The notes beneath the pieces were generated by a model. It had not been told where the DNA came from. It did not search any database and worked only from the letters and a program-made list of their open reading frames with translations. This document shows, one piece after another, positions 17,901-21,667 of a stretch of DNA of 21,667 bases (the first letter of the stretch is position 1; every line of letters starts with the position of its first letter). This DNA comes from Chlamydomonas sphaeroides. Taxonomy: Eukaryota; Chlorophyta; Chlorophyceae; Chlamydomonadales; Chlamydomonadaceae. The position numbers and the translations under genes are program-made. The stretch is from contig BDDC01000161.1 of NCBI GenBank assembly GCA_001662425.1, positions 73,902-95,568 of the forward strand, in the 5' to 3' direction.

Positions 17901-20900
17901 GCCGGCGCCGCCGGCGTCGACGACCAGCGGCGGCACTGCCATGACGCCAGCCACCATGGCGGCAGCATACAAGTTCAAAGCCGCGCTCAAGGCCGCCTGG
18001 CGGCATGCCATCCTAGACGAGCACGGCACGTTGGCGGAGGCGGAGGACCGCGCCGCGTCCGTCGTCGCCGCCGCCGAGCGCGGCCGCCGGACGTCGGTGG
18101 ATCGGCCGTCATCAGTGATGGCAGTACCGGCGTCCTCCGACGGGTCGCTGTCACTGGCGGCGGCGTCGCCGTCCGCTGGCGGAGGTGGGCTGACCACGTC
18201 CGCCACGGCGGCGCCGACCGCCAAGCCGGTGTCGGGCGAGGGCAAGAAGCGGCGGCCGCCACAGCGGCGCGCCAGCGCCCTCCATGCGGCCGTCGCCGCC
18301 GTCACGGGCGTCACAGCTTCTGCCGCCGCCGCCGGCGGCGGGCCCCGCCTTTTTGAGCGACTGCGCAGCTTGGCGCAGCCGAGTGCGGCCGCCGCCGCCG
18401 ACAGCCCTGGGCGCCGCCGCCGCGGCGGCGCCGCCGACGGCGACGACGGCGACGAGGGGCCTCTTCGCCCCATGCCGTCGGCCAGCTCCGAAGTGTTCGC
18501 GACGATGATGCGAGGGGCCATGCCAGCGCTGTCGCGCCTCAGGGAAGGCGGGCCCTCTGGCGATGCCGGCGGCGGCGGTCGGGCGCGCGGCGGCGACGGC
18601 GCCGCTGGGCTGGCGGCGGAGCCAAGGACTGGATCCATCACCCTCCGCCGCCACCTGGCGCCGACGGAGCTGCTAGCTGGCGGCAGAAACGTTGGCCGGG
18701 CCATGCACCTGAGCTTCCGCCGGCCGCATGGCGGCGGCGCCGCCGCCGCCGCCGCCAACACGCCGTCGGCGTCGGACAGCGCACCCAGCGGCAGTGATGC
18801 GTCCGGACCGGACGCGCCGCCGGCGCAGCAGCGCAGTGGCGGCACCACCGGCCGCCAGAAGAGTGAGCGGGTCGTGGGATTGGTTGGTGAGGGGACCTCG
18901 CGAAGCTCCTTCAGAGCGCCGTCAGCCCGGTGCAGAAGCCCTGGCCCCTGCGCCAGCGCGCACCCGTCTCCGTGTGTCTCAACCTGACCCGTGTGGCCCG
19001 TGCGCCGCGCCCCCGCCCCCGCCCCTCGCAGCTGCGTCCGGCGAGGACATGGGCACCGGTTCGCCCCAGCTGCAGCCCAACCGCGGCATCCGGGGACCGC
19101 CGCAGCGGCAGTTCTCCGCCGTCGCGCCCGCCAGCCCGTCGCCGCCGCCGGCAACGCCGTTGGCGTCAGGCGCCGCCGGCCTGCCGTCCCGGCTGACCTC
19201 ATTCACCGCGTCCTTCCTGCACAGGGCCCGGCCCAGCAAGCAGCCGGCGGGGCCGAGCGCGGCGGCGGCGGCGGCAGCGCACATGCCGTACCCAGTGGCC
19301 ATGGGCCTCGTGCCGCCGGACCTGCTCCGGTCCGGATCCAGCGACCTGTCGGCAGCGCCGACGGCGGCGGGCGGCAGCACCACGGGCGGCGCCGCCGCCG
19401 CCCACCACACGGAGTCGCCGTCGGCGCGTCGCATCGCGCGGCAGCGCAGCATCCGCGCCGCCGCCGGCGAGCTGGCGGCTCCGTCGCAGCCACACCGGCT
19501 CATCCGCGCCGTCAGCTCCCGCCGCGCCTCCGTCACGGACCTGGACGGAGCTAGCGGCGGCGGAGGAGCGCTCCGCTGCCCGCCGTCGCCGGCGGCGCGC
19601 CTCGCCAGCGGCGTCGGCCGTATGGTTGTGGACGGCGGCGGCGTCTCGTCGTCGTTCACCGCAGGCCGCGCGCACCCTGCGCTGGTGCCGGCGGCATCCT
19701 TCGGCGCCCGGCCAACCAGCGGAGCGGCGGCGCCGCAGCCGTCGGGGGACCGCAGCATCGCCGCCTCGCGCTCCTCCCGGTTGCACGAGGCACTCGCCAG
19801 CGGCAGCGGCGGCCGCCAGTCCAGCTCTTGTGTGCAGACGGGGCCGCCGGACGGCGCCGACGGCGGCGGCGGCGGTGGCGGCGGCGGCGGCGGCGGCGGC
19901 GGCATGAACAGCATATTCAAGCCTATCCACGCGCTCCTAGGCATCGGCGCCGCAGCCCCGACGGGGCCTGCTGCCACACGAGCCGGCCGCCGCCGCTCGC
20001 AGCTACCCGGCCTCGATGAGTCTGACGGGCCGCTGCCGCCGCCGGCGGCGCAGCGGTCGCAGCGGCGGCGGTCGGTGATCGAGGTCAGCGGCAACGTCAT
20101 GACCCTCACGCCTGGCTCGGCCTATGCCGAGCCCGACCGCTGGGGACCCGTCGAAGACCTTGACATCGGGGGCGGCGGCGGCCAAGGCAGCGGCGGCAAC
20201 GTCGTCGGCAGCCTGTACGACGGGGTGGCCGTCAACGCCGCCGATGCGCTGGCTGAAGTGCTCGCCGTCGGCGACGGCAGCGGCGGCCCGTCGCCGCGGC
20301 GGCGGCGCAGCCAGCGGCTCGGCTCCGGGACCGCCCCCGCCGTAGCCGCCGCCGCCGCTGGCTCTGCTCCCTTGCAGGGCACTGGCGGCGGCCGCAGTCT
20401 CCGTGCCGCGTCAGACGACCGGGGCCCACCGCAGCGCATGCCGTCGCGGGCGGCCGCGCTGCTCAAGGCCCTGCAGGGTGGCGGCGGCGGCAGCGGCAGC
20501 CTGCCGGCGGCGGCGGGCTCTCCAGACAGGGTCCGGGCGGCCTCCACCGGCCCGGCGCCCGGCGGGCCGCCGCCACCAGTATCGCAGGCCGCGGCGCGGC
20601 GTGGCAGCGCCACGGCTACCATCGGCAGCGTCGCTAGCGGCAGCGGCGGCGGCGGTGGCGGCGGTGGGCCCAGCCAGGAGGACGCGCAGCGCTCCGCGGG
20701 CGCCGCCGGGCGCACCGGGAGGGGTCGCGTGGCTCGTGGCTTCTCCGATCTGCTCGATGCCGCCAGCGGCGCCGCCGCCGGCGGCCTGTCGCGCCTGACG
20801 TCGAGCGGCCTCCCCGGCCAGGACGAGAGCGGCCACGGCCCGACGTCCGTCGACAGCGCGCACGTTGTGTCGGTGACGGCCCGCGCGGAGGCGGTGCACT

Positions 20901-21262
20901 CAGGGCCCCAAGGCGGCGGCGAGACCACCAGCGGCGGCGTGCAGGGCCGCGTCGTTGGGCTGCCAGCCCATGCCGGCGGCGACGCCCGCGCCCGGTCTGG
21001 CGGCGTTGCGGCGGCGCAGAGCCTGCGGCAGGCCGACCTCGCCAACGGCGACGATGCCGGCGGCGGCGCCGCCGCCGCCGGCAGCCGGCGGCTGGTGCCG
21101 TCGCTGGCCAGCTCGGCTCGCAACCTCATGGGCCGCATGCTGACGGCAGCTGGCGGTGGCGGCGGCTCCCGCCGGCAGCCGGAGCGCAAGGGCTCGCGCG
21201 AGTCTGGCGGTGCCGACGGCAATCGGCCCGGCGGCGCGGGCGAGGGCTCTGACGCCGCCTAG
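2892..21262 (+). CDS. giant receptor-type class III nucleotide cyclase homologue (22 exons, 4312 aa)
   Basis: Hand-threaded exons: 2892-3025, 3322-3412, 3623-3738, 4004-4385, 4601-4834, 5048-5470, 6055-6663, 6970-7067, 7222-7507, 7677-7889, 8217-10007, 10334-12760, 12938-13813, 13970-14064, 14356-14464, 14758-14853, 15097-15197, 15340-15774, 16240-16375, 16597-16739, 16950-18862, 19032-21262. Phases agree at every junction and the total is 12939 bases (4313 codons with stop). All introns are GT-AG except 10008-10333, which is GC-AG. Order of parts: signal peptide 1-30, solute-binding ectodomain about 76-790, membrane helix 801-824, C1 cyclase region about 855-2625 with three long inserts, C2 cyclase region about 2612-2935, disordered tail to 4312. 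Class III cyclases make cAMP or cGMP from ATP or GTP, and the layout implies an extracellular sensor with cytoplasmic output. Least certain are exons 1-2 and the end of exon 5, where a GC donor at 4691 would also keep frame. Expression and activity are not shown by the sequence. Confidence 0.85.
3196..3216. repeat. GC-rich inverted repeat in intron 1
   Basis: CGGGGCCGG and CCGGCCCCG pair as a 9-bp stem around a 3-base loop (CCA). It sits within the first intron (3026-3321). No function is evident. It could be chance in this base composition. Confidence 0.5.
4005..4142 (+). other. Pro/Ser/Thr-rich extracellular spacer
   Basis: About 46 residues at the start of exon 4 (residues 115-160) are Pro, Ser, Thr and Ala rich with SP, TP and PP repeats, for example APAPPSPVPTPASPPAST. 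They interrupt the solute-binding fold between AWDE and the next helix. Such (S/T)P runs are typical hydroxyproline O-glycosylation targets in extracellular proteins of volvocine algae. The acceptor at 4003 is preceded by a strong pyrimidine tract. Confidence 0.55.
5117..5143 (+). other. EF-hand-like calcium loop in the ectodomain
   Basis: Residues 343-351 read DVDGDGLAE, a DxDxDGxxE pattern. This is the core of EF-hand and dockerin-type calcium loops, and bacterial sugar-binding proteins can carry a structural calcium in a similar loop. Here it follows a sequon (INGT) on an exposed segment of the solute-binding region. Calcium binding is inferred from the motif only. Confidence 0.5.
5478..5511 (+). 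repeat. G-quadruplex-prone run in intron 6
   Basis: Just after the donor at 5471, five G-runs of four or more are separated by 2-3 base loops (CTC, TC, CTT, TC). This fits a stable intramolecular G-quadruplex on the coding strand and hence in pre-mRNA. A GGGGCCTT triplet repeat follows at about 5779-5800 in the same intron. Confidence 0.5.
7704..7775 (+). other. single transmembrane helix
   Basis: Residues 801-824 (VALIAGLSVGLAAAAALLVA, then GVGL) form 24 uncharged hydrophobic residues within exon 10, followed by a basic stretch (RARRS). The positive-inside rule puts the N-terminal side outside and the cyclase regions in the cytoplasm, consistent with the upstream signal peptide and sequons. 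It is the only convincing membrane span after the signal peptide. Confidence 0.8.
9330..9392 (+). repeat. proline-rich run in C1 insert I
   Basis: Codons 9330-9392 encode PQPQPPPPLPPPPPPQPPLP followed by one more Pro, a polyproline stretch. Such tracts bind SH3, WW or profilin-like partners in other proteins. It is encoded mainly by CCG repeats, so slippage could also have generated it. Confidence 0.8.
10008..10333 (+). other. GC-AG intron (intron 11)
   Basis: The conserved-looking segment ending HMQ stops at CAG|GCAAGC (10007/10008) and the next segment AMLTQCRWPAEV begins after GCGCAG at 10333. Joining them keeps frame and rebuilds the helix followed by WP seen in related cyclases. No GT donor fits nearby, and reading through meets a stop at 10176-10178. 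AG|GCAAG is the usual form of the minor GC donor class. Confidence 0.78.
15422..15676 (+). other. histidine-rich loop inside the C2 cyclase region
   Basis: Residues 2722-2806 contain 26 His in 85, mostly as HxH and GH repeats (HSHGHGHRHGLD, HHSEAHQHSHGYHSH), with Glu and Asp at both ends. It lies in exon 18 between EAVYVKD and the HLVFRGLRFKCG strand, a loop position on the cyclase fold. Similar His-rich loops in zinc transporters and nickel chaperones bind zinc or nickel, so a metal-binding or metal-sensing role is plausible but unproven. Confidence 0.8.
15497..15568 (+). repeat. 24-bp tandem repeat, three copies, coding
   Basis: A 24-base unit encoding GHRHGLDR is repeated at 15497-15520, 15521-15544 and 15545-15568. 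The copies are identical except for the final codon of the third (CTC instead of CGG). Near-perfect identity points to recent expansion within the His-rich loop. Confidence 0.92.
15885..16042 (+). repeat. 79-bp tandem duplication in intron 18
   Basis: Copies at about 15885-15963 and 15964-16042 share blocks such as TGGCGCGTCGGCCGTGCG, AATGCGGTT, AATGCGCC, GTGCGGAAGC and AAGCCCAGC, with scattered substitutions. It lies wholly inside the 465-base intron 15775-16239, between the His-rich exon and the exon with the NxxxR motif. Confidence 0.88.
16143..16159 (+). repeat. (GA)n microsatellite in intron 18
   Basis: Eight GA units followed by G lie about 80 bases before the acceptor at 16239. Confidence 0.9.
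17476..20608 (+). other. cluster of eight RRxS kinase-consensus motifs in the tail
   Basis: RRAS 17476-17487, RRTS 18085-18096, RRAS 18265-18276, RRAS 19520-19531, RRRS 19988-19999, RRRS 20063-20074, RRRS 20300-20311 and RRGS 20597-20608. The coordinates mark Arg-Arg-x-Ser, the consensus for cAMP- and cGMP-dependent kinases (PKA and PKG). A ninth, RRMS, lies in C1 insert III at about 13621-13632. Several are followed by a hydrophobic residue (RRASLL, RRRSVI, RRASVT), as in strong substrates. Confidence 0.6.
19862..19903 (+). repeat. 14-residue polyglycine run (GGC/GGT repeat)
   Basis: Fourteen consecutive Gly codons, nearly all GGC, precede MNSIFKPIHALLGIG. This is a trinucleotide microsatellite in coding DNA and is likely to vary in length between strains. 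Confidence 0.92.
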
Positions 21263-21607
21263 CTCTGGGGCTGGGTTGGGAGCTACGAAACTGGACCTGG
21301 TGCTGAGATACGCCGAGGGCCGCTCGGCCGCCTTGGCGCCTGGCGCGGCAACACTGGCGCCTGATGGCGCATGAGGCCTCGCGGCGGCCCAGTGCCTGCA
21401 GGCGTCCAGCCTGTACATGGCTGGGCATGCTGCCCCGACGAGCGCAGGAAGGGGCGCTTGCCGGAGGCCGTGGGCCGCTCTTGTGCTTGTGGTCTGGTCC
21501 GGTCCGATGGCTGCGCTGGGGTTGGGTCCATCTCGCTTGTAGCGGGCTTGCCTGGACCGGGGCGGCCTGAGGCCGTACTGGAGTGGTGGGGGCTGAGCTT
21601 AACAAAA
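21263..21607 (+). other. 3' flank / presumed 3' UTR of the cyclase gene
   Basis: This is non-coding sequence after the TAG stop. I see no TGTAA polyadenylation signal here, so the transcript may extend past the window or use a variant signal. No other gene is supportable on either strand. Confidence 0.5.
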
Positions 21608-21667
21608 ATGGGATGGGATGGGATGGGATGGGATGGGATGGGATGGGATGGGATGGGATGGGATGGG
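21608..21667 (+). repeat. (ATGGG)12 microsatellite running off the window
   Basis: Twelve perfect ATGGG units (60 bases) reach the last base of the window, so the true length is unknown. GGG triplets spaced by AT are compatible with G-quadruplex formation. The unit differs from the TTTTAGGG-type telomere repeats of Chlamydomonas, so it is not a telomere of that kind. Confidence 0.97.

Larger units (their letters stand above)
16950..21262 (+). other. long disordered cytoplasmic tail (exons 21-22)
   Basis: After the last cyclase strand and a short helix (RILRSDLIAAAHYASSFEL) the protein continues for about 1370 residues dominated by Ala, Gly, Ser, Pro and Arg. It contains acidic patches (DTDDDDGDSD near 17150 and SDDEDD near 17680), a 14-Gly run and several short hydrophobic or basic islands such as MNSIFKPIHALLGIGA and LFERLRSLAQ. 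Exon 21 joins exon 22 through a 169-base GT-AG intron (18863-19031) in phase 1. The reading frame ends at TAG 21260-21262. No folded domain is recognisable. The likely role is a regulated scaffold or linker, which is inference. Confidence 0.75.

Noticed and set aside
17505..19202. 565-codon ORF on the minus strand
   Set aside because: It is antisense to exons 21-22 and crosses their intron without a change in character; no domain or plausible start. It is a composition artefact.
21608..21667. Telomere repeat
   Set aside because: The unit is ATGGG, not the TTTTAGGG or TTTAGGG type known from green algae, so it is treated as a microsatellite.
1..21667. Bacterial operon, CRISPR, tRNA or rRNA features
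   Set aside because: The gene has many spliceosomal introns, and I saw no tRNA-like cloverleaf, rRNA sequence or spaced repeat array.

Overview
The window looks like nuclear DNA of a volvocine-type green alga (Chlamydomonas/Volvox relatives). It is very GC-rich, with short introns that mostly have GTGCGT/GTGAGT-like donors and CCCGCAG-like acceptors. A TGTAA polyadenylation-type signal lies downstream of the first gene. Ala/Gly/Pro-rich low-complexity coding sequence is extensive, and the dominant gene has an architecture typical of expanded algal nucleotide cyclase families. The organism assignment is inferred from these traits; no species was identified.

Layout. Positions 1-198 are the 3' end of a plus-strand gene whose last residues match the end of a protein kinase catalytic domain. 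Its presumed 3' UTR runs to about 780. Positions 785-2560 hold no gene I can support. A less GC-rich stretch (about 2561-2891) is the likely promoter and 5' leader of the next gene and contains a short upstream ORF that overlaps the main start codon.

The rest of the window (2892-21262, plus strand) is one large gene that I could thread by hand through 22 exons with consistent phase. The predicted protein is 4312 residues. In order it has a signal peptide, an extracellular region resembling ABC-type solute-binding proteins, one transmembrane helix, a first cyclase homology region (C1) broken up by three very long low-complexity inserts, a second and much more compact class III cyclase homology region (C2) carrying a histidine-rich loop, and a disordered cytoplasmic tail of about 1370 residues with eight RRxS motifs. 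The simplest reading is a membrane receptor that senses a solute outside the cell and controls, or once controlled, cAMP or cGMP synthesis inside. The catalytic residues are incomplete in each cyclase region, so activity is uncertain.

The 3' flank (21263-21607) has no further gene, and the window ends inside an (ATGGG)n microsatellite. Large ORFs on the minus strand and in other frames are by-products of the high-GC codon pattern.
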